Made by a program: the position numbers and the translations under genes. Shown one piece after another: positions 51,092 through 60,495 of a DNA stretch of 64,000 nt (the stretch's first letter is position 1; the number at the start of each line of letters is the position of its first letter). This DNA is from Geothrix sp. (GTDB lineage: Bacteria; Acidobacteriota; Holophagae; Holophagales; Holophagaceae), in assembly GCF_030219325.1 (NCBI RefSeq), contig NZ_CP126625.1:620001-684000 (forward strand). The letters run 5' to 3'. The notes below the pieces were generated by a model that worked only from the letters and a program-made list of their open reading frames with translations, made no database searches and was not told the origin of the DNA.

Positions 51092-52273
51092 TCAGCGCTT
51101 GTTGCGGATGGGGATGACCATTTCGTCGATCTTGATCTCACGCACGAGCTCGGGGATGGCCCAGGCCACGGCGGGGTCGACCTTGATCTTGAAGTGGTAC
51201 ATGGACTGCAGGGCCTGGTGGTCCTCCTTGCGGAAGATCATCTTGCCCTTGGGCGTCTCGAAGGCCATGCCCTCCATGGTGGCGATCAGCTTTTCGGTGT
51301 CGACCGAGCCGCTGGTCTTCTTGAGGGCCTCGACGACCGCGATGCCGGCAGCCATGCCGCCCGCCGTGAAGAAGTCGGGGGGCACGTTGTTGAACCGCTT
51401 CTTGTGCTCCGCCACGAACCAGTCGTTCACCTTGTTCTTGGGGCTCTCGTAGTAGTAGTAGGCGGCGCCTTCCAGGCCCGGGAACGGCTTGTAGAGGGCC
51501 AGGGCCGGCAGGATGTTGCCGCCGGTGGCGATCTCGATGCCGTAGCGCTCGGGCTTCAGATCCGCGATCTTGAAGGCGTTGCTGCCGGCCCAGTTGATGA
51601 AGATGATCTTGCGGCCGGGCAGGCCCTTGAGCTTGTCGAACAGGCGCTGGGCTCCGGCGGTGAAATCGCTGGTCGCCGGGGGCAGATACTCCTCGTGCAC
51701 CAGCTTGGCGTTCTTGATGGAACCCCGGAAGGCGGCCACGAAGTCCCGGCCGAAGGCGTTGTCCTGCGCCATGGTGGCGATGTTGACGCCCTTCTTGTCG
51801 AGGACGATGGCGTTGGACACGGCGTCCTGGGAGGAACAGCGGCCGGTGCGGAAGATGTAGCGGTTCCACTTGATCCCGGTGATGTCGTCGGCCACGGCCG
51901 GCTCCACCAGGAGGATCTTCTTGAACTGCTCGGCCACCGGCAGCATCGCCAGGGCCGCGCCGGAGCTGGTGGGGCCGATCGCGATGGCGGCCTTGTCGTC
52001 GGCGTAGGCCGCTTCCAGCATGGACTTGGCCACGTCGGGCTTGCCCTGGGTGTCCTTCTCGATGACCACCAGCTTGTGGCCGTTCACCATCATGGTGCCC
52101 TTGGTGGCGTATTCGAGGCCGAGCAGGAGGCCGTCCTGCGTCTGCTTGGCATAGGCCCCCAGGACGCCGGTCTTGTCATAGACGTGGGCGATCTTGATGT
52201 CCTGGGCCATGGCCAGGCCGGAGCAGATCACCGCCAGGGCCAGGCTTTTCATGAAGTTTCGTCGGAGCTGCAT
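51092..52273 (-). CDS. livK: ABC importer substrate-binding protein (LivK type)
   Basis: A 393-residue periplasmic binding protein with a signal peptide (1-23, cut after LAMA) and the type I Peripla_BP_6 fold: IKIAHVYDKTGVLGAYAKQT, IGPTSSGAALAMLPVAEQ and MAQDNAFGRDFVAAF. The ligand-contact stretch GPTSSG resembles sites for carboxylate ligands, but the substrate cannot be read from sequence. It lies first in the livKGFHM set, with GGAGG before the ATG, 118 bp after the porin gene. Confidence 0.87.
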   Translation of the reverse strand: MQLRRNFMKSLALAVICSGLAMAQDIKIAHVYDKTGVLGAYAKQTQDGLLLGLEYATKGTMMVNGHKLVVIEKDTQGKPDVAKSMLEAAYADDKAAIAIGPTSSGAALAMLPVAEQFKKILLVEPAVADDITGIKWNRYIFRTGRCSSQDAVSNAIVLDKKGVNIATMAQDNAFGRDFVAAFRGSIKNAKLVHEEYLPPATSDFTAGAQRLFDKLKGLPGRKIIFINWAGSNAFKIADLKPERYGIEIATGGNILPALALYKPFPGLEGAAYYYYESPKNKVNDWFVAEHKKRFNNVPPDFFTAGGMAAGIAVVEALKKTSGSVDTEKLIATMEGMAFETPKGKMIFRKEDHQALQSMYHFKIKVDPAVAWAIPELVREIKIDEMVIPIRNKR

Positions 52274-52299
52274 GTTGCCTCCAAATGGGTCGTGGAATT

Positions 52300-52331
52300 G
52301 GGACGCCAGCCCCCCCCGGGACTGGCGTCCC
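52300..52331 (-). terminator. Hairpin between porin and livK
   Basis: GGGACGCCAG (52300-52309) pairs with CTGGCGTCCC (52322-52331), a perfect 10-bp stem with a C-rich 12-nt loop. There is no T-run, so it may attenuate or protect rather than fully stop transcription of the block. Confidence 0.55.
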
Positions 52332-52391
52332 TGCCTCCAGCCTGGGAATGGTGGGGCGCCGGGACGGATCCCAGGTCACCCTCCGTCCAGA

Positions 52392-53702
52392 CTAGAACCA
52401 GTAGTTGAGGATGACGCCGACCTGGCGCCAGCTCTCGCCACGGGCAATGGCGCTGCCGCCGAAGGGGCTGTAGCCGGTGAGGAAGGGCTGGTAGTAGGCG
52501 TTGGTGTCGTTGTCCAGCTTGGTGTAGTAGACACCCACGAAGGCGCGCTTGGTCATGGCGTAGTCGTAGACGAAGTTCAGCTGCTTGGCGCCCGTGTCGG
52601 CCAGGGAGGATGTCTTGCCAGCGATGGAGTAGGTGGCGTAGACGGCGTGATCGCCCCAGCTGTAGGAGACGGGGACCTCAAGCGCGGTGCGCTTGGCATC
52701 GGAAAGGGCGCCGGCGGTGTTGAGGCCGTTCACCATGTTGGCGTTGTCGTAGATGACGCCGAACTTGAACCCGGCGACCTTGTATGAGACGCCCATTCGA
52801 ACGGCCTTCAGCTCGGTGTTCGCCGCGCTGGCCGCGACACCCTGGAACTTCTGATCGAGGTAGCTGCCGGAGGCGGAGAAGCCGTGCCCGTTGTACATCA
52901 CCCGACCATAGATCGTCTGGCCGCCCTCATAGGTGGAGGTGTTGGAGGCCGCGTTGAACATGTTCTGGGCCCCAGCGGGGTTCTTCGACCAGGCCAGCGA
53001 GAAGTTCAGGAGGCTCTCGGAATCGGGCTTGAACAGGACCGAATCGTACCGGACCACGTTCCTTGAGCGGGTATTGCCCAGGACGTTGCGGGTCACGGAG
53101 GTGAGGACACCGGTGGCGGACACATTGCCCGTGTTGTAGGTGGACAGCATGTTGAAACTGGCCAGGCCGTTGGCATCCCAGATCCGGTAGCTCTCGCCGG
53201 GGGCCTCGAGGGAGGGGGCCAGGTAGCCCGCGGAGATGGTGTCGGTGTAGTAGAGGGTCGATTTGCCGACCACGATGGAACCATAGGGGGACGAGACGCC
53301 GCCCCAGGTGTCGCCATCCGCAATGCCGGTGGCATCATTGACGGCATAACCGGCCGGAGGACCGCCCGCAGCCGGGAGGAGCGAATCGCCAGGACGCACG
53401 TTGGGAGTGAAGCGCGTCTCCATGCGGAAGATCACGTTCCAGCCTTCAGTGATCTTCGAAGTGCTGGCGACGATGAGACGGGAGGTGTTGTCATCCACGT
53501 GGGTCTCGGCGGGCATGGCGCTGCGATTGCTCCACTGCGCGGCCGACGAGCTGCCCTGGGTGATCTCGGAGTTCTTCACGCCAACCGACAGCAGGCCGGA
53601 GATCGTGATGTTGGTGGCCCCGGTGACCTGAATGCCCTGGGCCCAACTGGGCAAGGCGGCAACGGCGGAGGCGGCTGCGACGACAGCGAAACGGATGTTC
53701 AT
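52392..53702 (-). CDS. Gram-negative-type porin
   Basis: A 436-residue outer-membrane porin with signal peptide MNIRFAVVAAASAVAALPSWA and a C-terminal phenylalanine after aromatic-alternating strands (QVGVILNYWF), as needed for barrel assembly. Strands such as QLNFVYDYAMTKRAFVGVYY match the porin_4/OmpC-like superfamily of proteobacteria. It probably admits the same organic acid that the Liv system imports. The open frame extends upstream into another gene's shadow; ATG 53702 follows AAGGAC. Confidence 0.85.
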   Translation of the reverse strand: MNIRFAVVAAASAVAALPSWAQGIQVTGATNITISGLLSVGVKNSEITQGSSSAAQWSNRSAMPAETHVDDNTSRLIVASTSKITEGWNVIFRMETRFTPNVRPGDSLLPAAGGPPAGYAVNDATGIADGDTWGGVSSPYGSIVVGKSTLYYTDTISAGYLAPSLEAPGESYRIWDANGLASFNMLSTYNTGNVSATGVLTSVTRNVLGNTRSRNVVRYDSVLFKPDSESLLNFSLAWSKNPAGAQNMFNAASNTSTYEGGQTIYGRVMYNGHGFSASGSYLDQKFQGVAASAANTELKAVRMGVSYKVAGFKFGVIYDNANMVNGLNTAGALSDAKRTALEVPVSYSWGDHAVYATYSIAGKTSSLADTGAKQLNFVYDYAMTKRAFVGVYYTKLDNDTNAYYQPFLTGYSPFGGSAIARGESWRQVGVILNYWF

Positions 53703-53827
53703 GGCCTGTCCTTTGTGTGAGGGAGGGTCGGGGTGCATGACCCGCGATCCAAGGGGTTGGGGGGGGAAAGGGGAAGTGCTGGGGTGATCCTGGGGAAGTG
53801 CCGCACCTTCATGGGCCAGAGCCGGCC

Positions 53828-54622
53828 CTACTTGGCGATGCCCTTGGGGTAGCAGAGGCCGCCGGTGATCTCGATGGTGGTGGCGTTCAGGGCCTGGTTC
53901 TCGACGCAGTAGGCGATCAGCGAGGCGATCTCCTCGGGGGCCACCAGGCGGCCGAGGTGGACGTCCTCGAGGATGGCCTTGAGGGCATCCTGGTTCATGC
54001 CGGTCAGCATGGGGGTCGCGGTGTAGCCGGGGGCGATGGCCACGCAGCGGATGTTGCGGATTCCGCGCATGAGGAACTCGCCCACGATGATCTTGGGCAT
54101 CAGGGCATCGGCGACCTTGGCGGAGGAGTAGTTGATCTGGCCGACCTGGCCCACCTTGTTGACGGAGGAGATCGGGACCAGCAGGCCCTCCCAGCCGCCG
54201 TTCACCATGGCCTCGGCCGCGTCGCGCATGGTGAGGAAGGTGCCGGTGAGGTTGGTGTCGATGACGGCCTGCCACTTGGCGAGGTCCAGCTTCTTGGAGA
54301 CCTGCCCGGTCTCCTTGTCCAGGCTGAGCATCGTCCCGTCCCGGATGATGCCCGCGCAGGACACGGCGATGTTGAGCTTCCCGAAGGCCTCGATCGTGCC
54401 CTTGATGTAGCGGGCGGTATCGGCCTCGCTGGTCACGTTGGCCTGGATGCCGATGGCCTCGCCGCCCAGCTCCTTGATGTCCTTGACCACGCGGTCGATG
54501 TTCTTCTGGGCCATGTCGACCACGGCGACCTTGGCGCCCTGCCTGGCGAGGTGCTTCACCACTGCCTCGCCGATGCCGTTGCCGCCGCCCGTCACGAGGG
54601 CCACGCTGCCTTTGATGTCCAT
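53828..54622 (-). CDS. Short-chain dehydrogenase/reductase
   Basis: A 264-residue NAD(P)-dependent oxidoreductase. Cofactor motif TGGGNGIGEAV near 11-21, an NAG-like CAG near 88, the catalytic Ser in PISSVNKVG, and the YSSAK catalytic Tyr-Lys pair near 165 are all present. The acidic VVDMA after strand 2 suggests NAD(H). It is likely a 3-hydroxyacyl or hydroxy-acid dehydrogenase given its neighbours, a thiolase and CoA-transferases. AGGA precedes the ATG. Confidence 0.85.
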   Translation of the reverse strand: MDIKGSVALVTGGGNGIGEAVVKHLARQGAKVAVVDMAQKNIDRVVKDIKELGGEAIGIQANVTSEADTARYIKGTIEAFGKLNIAVSCAGIIRDGTMLSLDKETGQVSKKLDLAKWQAVIDTNLTGTFLTMRDAAEAMVNGGWEGLLVPISSVNKVGQVGQINYSSAKVADALMPKIIVGEFLMRGIRNIRCVAIAPGYTATPMLTGMNQDALKAILEDVHLGRLVAPEEIASLIAYCVENQALNATTIEITGGLCYPKGIAK

Positions 54623-54655
54623 GGGAATCGTCCTTTGAATGGGGGTGGAGCCGGA

Positions 54656-54973
54656 TCAGAGCTGTACGGGACAGGACACGCTGTCCTTGTTCCAGTAGAT
54701 GAAGTTGGGGTGGGTGACGTCGGGGCCGACGATCTTCAGGTCGCCGATGGTGTTCGGGTGGCTGACATCGGGCCCCACGGACTTGATGCCCACGGGAAAG
54801 ATGGTCTTGATCAGGGCCAAGGCACGGGCGGCGGCCTCGTTTCCGGGCAGGCCGGCGAAGAGACCGGCCCCGGCGATGGCGCTGGAGCCGTTGGGCAGGG
54901 CATAGCTGATGTCCCAGCGGTCGCCCCGGGGTTCCACCGTGAAGGTCATGTCGTTGTAGGTGATGGTGTACAT
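54656..54973 (-). CDS. Small protein with repeated VGPDV-HPN motif, unknown
   Basis: A 105-residue soluble protein between SDR and thiolase genes, with 33 and 17 bp gaps. It has no signal peptide. The N-terminal half looks like a small alpha/beta unit (MYTITYNDMTFTVEPRGD). The C-terminal half repeats KSVGPDVSHPN and KIVGPDVTHPN at about 70-80 and 85-95. I do not know the family. Tight placement suggests a subunit or chaperone of the thiolase, as small partners of thiolase-fold enzymes are known elsewhere, but it lacks the Zn ribbon of DUF35 partners. ATG 54973 is preferred for its GGAAGGGG. Confidence 0.6.
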   Translation of the reverse strand: MYTITYNDMTFTVEPRGDRWDISYALPNGSSAIAGAGLFAGLPGNEAAARALALIKTIFPVGIKSVGPDVSHPNTIGDLKIVGPDVTHPNFIYWNKDSVSCPVQL

Positions 54974-54990
54974 GGTCGCCCCTTCCATCC

Positions 54991-56232
54991 CTACAGCTTC
55001 TTCAGGACGGTGACGCAGTTGGTGACGGCGGAGCCCCCGACGTTGAAGGCCACGCCGATGTCGGCCTTCTTCGCCTTCACGCCGATGGGCTCGCCGATGA
55101 GCTGCTTGTAGATCAGGGCGTGCATGGAGGCGCCGGTGGCGCCCACGGGGTGCCCCTTGGACTTCAGGCCGCCGGAGAGGTTGATGGCCACCTGGTCGTC
55201 GCGGGTGAACCGCCCGTCCAGGTAGTCGTAGCCGCCCCGGCCGTCCACGGAGAGGCCGAGCGCCTCGGTGGAGAGGATCTGGTTGATGGTGAAGCAGTCG
55301 TGCACCTCGGCCAGGTCGATGTCGGCGGCCGTGATGTTGGCTTCCTTGAAGGCCTTGGCCACGGCATCCTTGCCGGCCATCAGCTCGTGCATGTTGGGGC
55401 GCACGTTCTCGGGCAGGCGCTCGGCCGAGTGGCCGATGCCGGCGATCTCCACGGCGCGGGCCTTGTTGGTGACGTTGGCCGTCTGGGTGATGACCAGGGC
55501 GGCGGCGCCGTCCGTCACCAGAGAGCAGTCATGCAGGCGCAGGGGCGCGGCGATCATCATGTTCTTGCACTTGCCCTTCGCGTCCAGCTCGTTGAGCTTC
55601 ATGATGGCCTCCACGGTCGCGGGGCCGTTCTGGACGTGGGCCAGCGGGTTCTCGGCGCCGTTCTTGTAGCAGAGCGCTCCGGCGGTCCAGAGCATCTTCT
55701 CCAGCTCCTCGGCGGGGATCTTGTAGTGCGCCTGGTAGCCCTTGGCATACTCCGCGAACAGCATGGGGAAGGACATGCCGCGCGAGCCTTCGCTGGGCCA
55801 GTGGGAGGAGCAGGCCAGCACGTGGGTCATCTGCGGCGTGGGCAGCAGGTTCATCTTCTCCACGCCGATGACCAGCACGTGCCTGGCGCGGCCCGCCTCG
55901 ATGGCGTAGACCGCGTCGTAGAGCGCCACCGAGCTGGAGGCGCAGGCGCACTCGCAGCGGGTCATGGGCTTGAAGCGCAGGTCCGCATGGATCTCGGCGG
56001 CAATGGGGGCCACATGCTCCTGGTTGATGAAGGAACCCGGCGAGCAGGAGCCCACGTAGATGGCGTCGATGTCCTTCGCTTCCAGGCCGGCATCGGCGAT
56101 GGCGCCGCGACCGGCCTCGATCAGCAGGTCGTAGTAGGTCTTGGTGTCCGTGACCAGGCCGGTGGCCTTGTCCTTCTTGATGAATGCACCGAATGCCGTG
56201 TTGTAGGCACCGATGATGCTGGCTTTGCTCAT
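54991..56232 (-). CDS. Thiolase (SCP-x/acetyl-CoA acetyltransferase type)
   Basis: A 413-residue thiolase-family enzyme that joins or cleaves acyl-CoA units. The nucleophilic cysteine lies in CECACASSSVALYDAV (about C97), a histidine in AEVHDCFTINQI near 307 and the C-terminal GGLKSKGHPVGATGASM near 365. This matches the lipid-transfer/SCP-x thiolase group more than FadA or AtoB. Its place before a small unknown gene and SDR suits a beta-oxidation-like cleavage. AAGGAAG precedes the ATG. Confidence 0.87.
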   Translation of the reverse strand: MSKASIIGAYNTAFGAFIKKDKATGLVTDTKTYYDLLIEAGRGAIADAGLEAKDIDAIYVGSCSPGSFINQEHVAPIAAEIHADLRFKPMTRCECACASSSVALYDAVYAIEAGRARHVLVIGVEKMNLLPTPQMTHVLACSSHWPSEGSRGMSFPMLFAEYAKGYQAHYKIPAEELEKMLWTAGALCYKNGAENPLAHVQNGPATVEAIMKLNELDAKGKCKNMMIAAPLRLHDCSLVTDGAAALVITQTANVTNKARAVEIAGIGHSAERLPENVRPNMHELMAGKDAVAKAFKEANITAADIDLAEVHDCFTINQILSTEALGLSVDGRGGYDYLDGRFTRDDQVAINLSGGLKSKGHPVGATGASMHALIYKQLIGEPIGVKAKKADIGVAFNVGGSAVTNCVTVLKKL

Positions 56233-56313
56233 GGCTGCTTCCTTTCGTTTGTTTCACGTCCGACCACGCGGCCAGGCGAAATCGCAATTGAGGTGAGTGC
56301 CTTGCCTTGAAGA

Positions 56314-56352
56314 ACACCCAGGTTCCGGCGCTGTCCGCCGGAACCTGGGTGT
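56314..56352 (-). terminator. Strong hairpin after the MHS symporter gene
   Basis: Bases 56314-56329 and 56337-56352 form a perfect 16-bp stem with a 7-nt loop. On the minus strand TTCTTC follows. It lies 8 bp beyond the symporter stop (56360) and before the thiolase gene, so it splits the block into at least two transcripts or acts as an attenuator. Confidence 0.75.
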
Positions 56353-56359
56353 GCGAGTG

Positions 56360-57709
56360 CTAGGCGTCGATGCCGTCCTTGTGCGTCTCCTTGGCGAAGT
56401 ACACCGAGACGGCGGTGATGGCCACCAGCAGCATCATGTAGTAGGCAATGTAGGTATAGGCCCTGCCGGCTTCCACGCCCTTCTTGAGGAGGTAGGTGGC
56501 CACCAGCGGCGAGAGGCCGCCGGCGAAGATGGAGGCCAGCTGGTAGCCCAGGGAGGCGCCACTGTAGCGGACGCGGGCCGAGAACATCTCGGACAGGAAG
56601 CTCGCCTGCGGGCCATACATGGCCGCATGGCCCAGGGCAACGGGGATGACGATGGCCATGGAGATGATCCAGGGCTCCCGGGTGCCCAGCATCCAGAAGA
56701 AGGGGAAGGCCATGATGCCGCAGAAGAGTGCGCCCCACATGTAGACCGGACGCCGGCCGAGCTTGTCGGACAGGGCGCCCCAGCCGGCGCAGGTGAAGAT
56801 GGCCACGAAGGCGGCCCAGAGCAGGCCGTTGAGGCCCACGGCACGGTCCACCTTGAGATAGGTGGAGATGTAGACCAGCGAGAAGGCCGTGAAGACGTAG
56901 AAGAGGCCGTTCTCGGCGAAACGGACGCCCATGGCGATGAAGATGTTCTTGGGGTGCTTGGTGATCGCCTCGATGAGGGGCATCTTGGCTTCCTGCTTCT
57001 GGTCCTTCAGCTTCTCGAAGACCGGGGACTCGGCGATGGTCATCCGGATCCAGATGCCCACGACGACGAGGAGGAAGCTGAGCAGGAAGGGCACGCGCCA
57101 GCCCCAGGTGATGAAGGCGGCATTGGCAGCCTCCTTCGTCTCTGCCCGGAGGAACCACATCGAGTTGGCGGCGCGGAAGACCAGGGTGGAGAGCAGCAGG
57201 CCGATGAAGGCGCCCAGCTGGGGCCAGGAACCGTAGAAGCCGCGCCGGTTGGCGGGCGCGTGCTCCACCGCCATCAGCACCGCGCCGCCCCACTCGCCGC
57301 CCAGGCCGAAGCCCTGCAGGAGGCGCATGGTGATCAGGAGGACGGGGGCCCAGATGCCGATGACGCTGTAGGTGGGCAGCAGGCCGATGCAGGCCGTGGC
57401 CAGGCCCATGATCATCAGGGTCAGGTAGAGCATCTTCTTGCGGCCGATCTTGTCGCCGTAGTGGCCGAACACGATGCCGCCGAGGGGGCGGGCCAGGAAG
57501 CCCAGCGAGAAGGTGGCGAAGGCCAGCAGGGTGCCGACGATGGGATCGTAGCTGGGGAAGAAGATCTTGTTGAAGACCAGCGCCGCGGCGGTTCCGTAAA
57601 GGAAGTAGTCGTACCACTCGATGGACGTGCCGATGAGGCTGGCGAGGGCCACCTTCACGATCTGTCGGTGCTCCTGGTCTGGAGCGGCGGGGGAAGCTGC
57701 GATGGCCAC
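56360..57709 (-). CDS. MFS symporter, metabolite:H+ symporter (MHS) family
   Basis: A 449-residue inner-membrane transporter with 12 helices. It carries the MHS-family signature SLIGTSIEWYDYFLYGTAAA near 25-45, GHYGDKIGRKKML in loop 2-3 and GFGLGGEWGGAVLM near 130. Relatives (KgtP, ProP, ShiA, citrate carriers) import organic acids with protons. The longer open frame is rejected; GTG 57709 follows AGGAG. It adds a second route of substrate uptake to the Liv importer in this block. Confidence 0.85.
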   Translation of the reverse strand: MAIAASPAAPDQEHRQIVKVALASLIGTSIEWYDYFLYGTAAALVFNKIFFPSYDPIVGTLLAFATFSLGFLARPLGGIVFGHYGDKIGRKKMLYLTLMIMGLATACIGLLPTYSVIGIWAPVLLITMRLLQGFGLGGEWGGAVLMAVEHAPANRRGFYGSWPQLGAFIGLLLSTLVFRAANSMWFLRAETKEAANAAFITWGWRVPFLLSFLLVVVGIWIRMTIAESPVFEKLKDQKQEAKMPLIEAITKHPKNIFIAMGVRFAENGLFYVFTAFSLVYISTYLKVDRAVGLNGLLWAAFVAIFTCAGWGALSDKLGRRPVYMWGALFCGIMAFPFFWMLGTREPWIISMAIVIPVALGHAAMYGPQASFLSEMFSARVRYSGASLGYQLASIFAGGLSPLVATYLLKKGVEAGRAYTYIAYYMMLLVAITAVSVYFAKETHKDGIDA

Positions 57710-57804
57710 GGAGGACTCCTGGAAATGGGAAAGGGATGAAGGGAAAAGAGGTGATGGCTTGCGGATGGTCGGGCGGGCGCCGAGGGCACCCGTGAGTGTC
57801 CTTG

Positions 57805-59424
57805 TCAGGTCCTGGCCAGCAGGGCCAGGAGGCCCATCGGTTCTTTGCGGAAGATGCATTCCGGCATCCGCTTCAGGTCCGGGGCGATGGCCGGCTTGAA
57901 ATCCATGTGGGCGAGGATGTCCCGCTCGAGGTCCATGCCGGGGGCGATCTCGATCAGTTCGATGCCACCCTGGATCAGCCGGAACACGCAGCGCTCGGTG
58001 ACGTAGAGCACCCGCTGGCCCTGGCGGAAGGCCACGTCGCCGCTGAAGGTCCGGTGTTCCACCTGCTGGATGAACTTGTGGCTGGCCCCTTCCTTGAGGA
58101 TGCGCAGCTGGCCGTTCTCCACGGCGATCTCCAACCCGTTCGCGGTGAAGGTCCCGACGAAGACGACGGTCTTGGCGGACTGGGAGATGTTGATGAAGCC
58201 GCCGGCCCCGGCCAGCCGGGTGCCGAACTTGCTGACGTTGAGGTTGCCCTCCCGGTCCGCCTGGGCCAGCCCGAGGAAGGCCAGGTCCAGACCCCCGCCG
58301 TCGTAGAAATCGAACTGCGAGGGTTGGTCGATGATGGCCGCGGCATTGGAGCCGGCCCCGAAGCTCAGGCCGCCCGCGGGCACGCCGCCGATGACGCCGG
58401 GCTCCGTCGAGAGGGTCATGAGGTTGGAGGCGCCCTCTTCCACGGCCACGGAGGCGATGCCCTCGGGCATGCCGATGCCCAGGTTCACCATGCAGTTGGG
58501 GACCAGCTCCATGGCGGCGCGGCGGGCGATGAGCTTGCGCTCGCTGAGCTCCATCGCCTCGAGGGAGGACATGGGGATGCGGATCTCGCCGCTGTAGGCG
58601 GGATTGTATTGCTCTCCGAAGGTCTGCATGTGGTACTCGGGGCACTCCGCCACCACCACGAAATCCACCAGCACGCCGGGGATCTTCACCTGCCTGGGGT
58701 TGAGGGTGCCTCGGTCGGCGAGGCGTTCTACCTGGACGATGACCTTGCCGCCGCTGTTCCGCACGGCCATGGCGATGGCCTGGGCCTCCAGGGTGAGGGC
58801 CTCGCGCTCCATGGTGACGTTGCCGTCGGGATCCGCCGTGGTGCCGCGGATGATGCCGATCTGGATGGGCATGGCCTTGTAGAACAGGTAGTCCTTCCCG
58901 TGGATGGCCAGGTGCTCGACCAGATCCTCGGTGGTGCGCTGGTTGATCTTCCCGCCGCCGAAGAGGGGATCCACGAAGGTGCCGAGGCCGATGCGGGACA
59001 GCGTGCCGGGCTTGCCTGCGGCGATGTCCCGGAACAGGTGGGTGATGATGCCCTGGGGCAGGTTGTAGCCGTCGATCTTCTCGGCGAGGGCCAGGGCCTG
59101 CAGTTTGGGCGCCAGCCCCCAGTGTCCGCCGATGACGCGCCGCACGAGCCCTTCGTGGCCGAGGTGGTTCAGGCCCCGGGATTTCCCGTCGCCCTGTCCG
59201 GCCGCGTAGATCAGGGTGAGATCCCGCGGGGTCGCGGACTGGACGAACCGGTTCTCCAGGGCGATGGCGACGTTCTCGGCGAAGCCGATGCCGACGAAGC
59301 CACCCGTGGCCACCGTGTCCCCGTTCTGGACCTGCGCCACGGCCTCGGCGGCGGTGACCACCTTGCTCGGTCGCGAGGCGGGGGGTGCCATCTGTCGGGT
59401 CACGCTTGGCTTGGTTGTCGGCAT
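57805..59424 (-). CDS. Acyl-CoA:acetate CoA-transferase (YdiF/propionate CoA-transferase type)
   Basis: A 539-residue class I CoA-transferase with both halves fused: the N-terminal SCOT-A-like half ([20 protein letters not shown] near 33) and the C-terminal SCOT-B-like half ([13 protein letters not shown], then catalytic Glu about 345 in [15 protein letters not shown]). Its ligands are typically short acids such as acetate, acetoacetate or propionate. GGAGA precedes the ATG at 59424. With the 4-hydroxybutyrate-type enzyme at 45227 it gives the block two CoA-transferases. Confidence 0.87.
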   Translation of the reverse strand: MPTTKPSVTRQMAPPASRPSKVVTAAEAVAQVQNGDTVATGGFVGIGFAENVAIALENRFVQSATPRDLTLIYAAGQGDGKSRGLNHLGHEGLVRRVIGGHWGLAPKLQALALAEKIDGYNLPQGIITHLFRDIAAGKPGTLSRIGLGTFVDPLFGGGKINQRTTEDLVEHLAIHGKDYLFYKAMPIQIGIIRGTTADPDGNVTMEREALTLEAQAIAMAVRNSGGKVIVQVERLADRGTLNPRQVKIPGVLVDFVVVAECPEYHMQTFGEQYNPAYSGEIRIPMSSLEAMELSERKLIARRAAMELVPNCMVNLGIGMPEGIASVAVEEGASNLMTLSTEPGVIGGVPAGGLSFGAGSNAAAIIDQPSQFDFYDGGGLDLAFLGLAQADREGNLNVSKFGTRLAGAGGFINISQSAKTVVFVGTFTANGLEIAVENGQLRILKEGASHKFIQQVEHRTFSGDVAFRQGQRVLYVTERCVFRLIQGGIELIEIAPGMDLERDILAHMDFKPAIAPDLKRMPECIFRKEPMGLLALLART

Positions 59425-59456
59425 GGTCTCTCCAGGCAGGAACGGTTCCGGCCCCA

Positions 59457-60449
59457 TCAGGGCATGACGAAGGCCACGGCGGCCTGGTTGTAGCCCACCC
59501 CCGAGCCGACCAGCACGAGCCGGTCGCCGGAGTGGAGCTTCTTCTTGGCGAGCGCGTCGTCCAGCGCCATGGGGAGGCAGGCCGAGCCGGTGTAGCCCCA
59601 GCCCTCCATGATGGTGTGGGTCTTCTCCATGGGCAGTCCAAGGTCGGCCATCACCAGATCGATGGAGGGCTTCCGGACCTGGGTGAAGAGGATGAAGTCG
59701 ATGTCGGCAATGGGGAACCCGCTGCCGGCGGCCAGCATGCGCACCACCTTCGGCCAGCCCTCGTGGTTGATCTCGGGGGGATAACGCTCGAGCATCTTCA
59801 CCGTGGTGCGGCCCGCAGCCACGGATTCCTGCGTCGCCGGTTCGTAGGTGCCGCCGGAGAAGATGCCCCAGTGCTTGTGGTAGGCGCCCCCGGCCCGGGC
59901 CGCCGCGCCGAGGAACCCGGGACGGTCGGAGGCCACCAGGACCACGGCGCCGGCTCCGTCCCCGTAGAAAAAGCTCATGGGATCGTCCGGAGAAGCCAGC
60001 TTGTGCATCAGGTAGGCGCCCACCACCAGCACCGTCTTGATGGCCGGGTTGGTGGCGATCCAGCCGGCCCCCGAGGCCAGGGCCGTGGGGAAGGAGGCGC
60101 AGGCGCAGCCGACGTCGAAGGTCCCGGCATTCACCGCCCCCAGCTTGTACTGGAGAACCACCGAGGTGGCGGGGGTGATGTAGTCCGGCGAGTCCGTGCC
60201 GAGGATGATCAGGTCCACGTCTTCGGGGCGCAGCCCCGCGCGCTCCAGGGCCAGCTTCGCCGCCGGCAGGGCCAGGTCCGAGGTCGCCCAGTCCTCGGGG
60301 GCATGCCACCGGCTGCGGATGCCCGAGGAGGCCTCCATCAGGTCCACGAAGTCGGGGATGTGCGCGAAGCGCTGGCGGAGCTCGTCGTTGGTGACCTCGA
60401 TCTCGGGCAGATAGCAGCTTGTGGATGCGATCGTCGCGAATCGGTTCAT
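59457..60449 (-). CDS. Ketosynthase III-like enzyme missing the usual His and Asn
   Basis: A 330-residue thiolase-fold protein of the FabH family. The nucleophile is C117 ([14 protein letters not shown]), but the His of the P-H-Q-A motif is replaced ([12 protein letters not shown]) and the Asn region reads [10 protein letters not shown]. It therefore should not work like FabH; a changed reaction or a partner-supplied residue is likely. [15 protein letters not shown] and the C-terminal [14 protein letters not shown] are family-like. First structural gene of the TetR-controlled block, with AGAGG before ATG 60449. Confidence 0.8.
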   Translation of the reverse strand: MNRFATIASTSCYLPEIEVTNDELRQRFAHIPDFVDLMEASSGIRSRWHAPEDWATSDLALPAAKLALERAGLRPEDVDLIILGTDSPDYITPATSVVLQYKLGAVNAGTFDVGCACASFPTALASGAGWIATNPAIKTVLVVGAYLMHKLASPDDPMSFFYGDGAGAVVLVASDRPGFLGAAARAGGAYHKHWGIFSGGTYEPATQESVAAGRTTVKMLERYPPEINHEGWPKVVRMLAAGSGFPIADIDFILFTQVRKPSIDLVMADLGLPMEKTHTIMEGWGYTGSACLPMALDDALAKKKLHSGDRLVLVGSGVGYNQAAVAFVMP

Positions 60450-60495
60450 GGTTCCTCTGGGGCCAGGCAGGCAGACGGGAGCGTACGAAGCAGAG

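Noticed and set aside
47407-52273. Assigning the Liv importer to leucine, isoleucine and valine
   Set aside because: Family membership does not fix the ligand. Its genes lie inside a CoA-transferase/thiolase block, which argues for an organic acid at least as strongly.
52392-54275. A 627-codon frame suggesting a fusion upstream of the porin
   Set aside because: The first 190 residues are an out-of-frame reading of the SDR gene; the porin begins with its own signal peptide at 53702.
44170-60449. Reading the ketosynthase III-like genes as fabH of fatty-acid synthesis
   Set aside because: Both lack parts of the catalytic triad, no acp, fabD, fabG or fabF genes are nearby, and the neighbours are CoA-transferases and importers.
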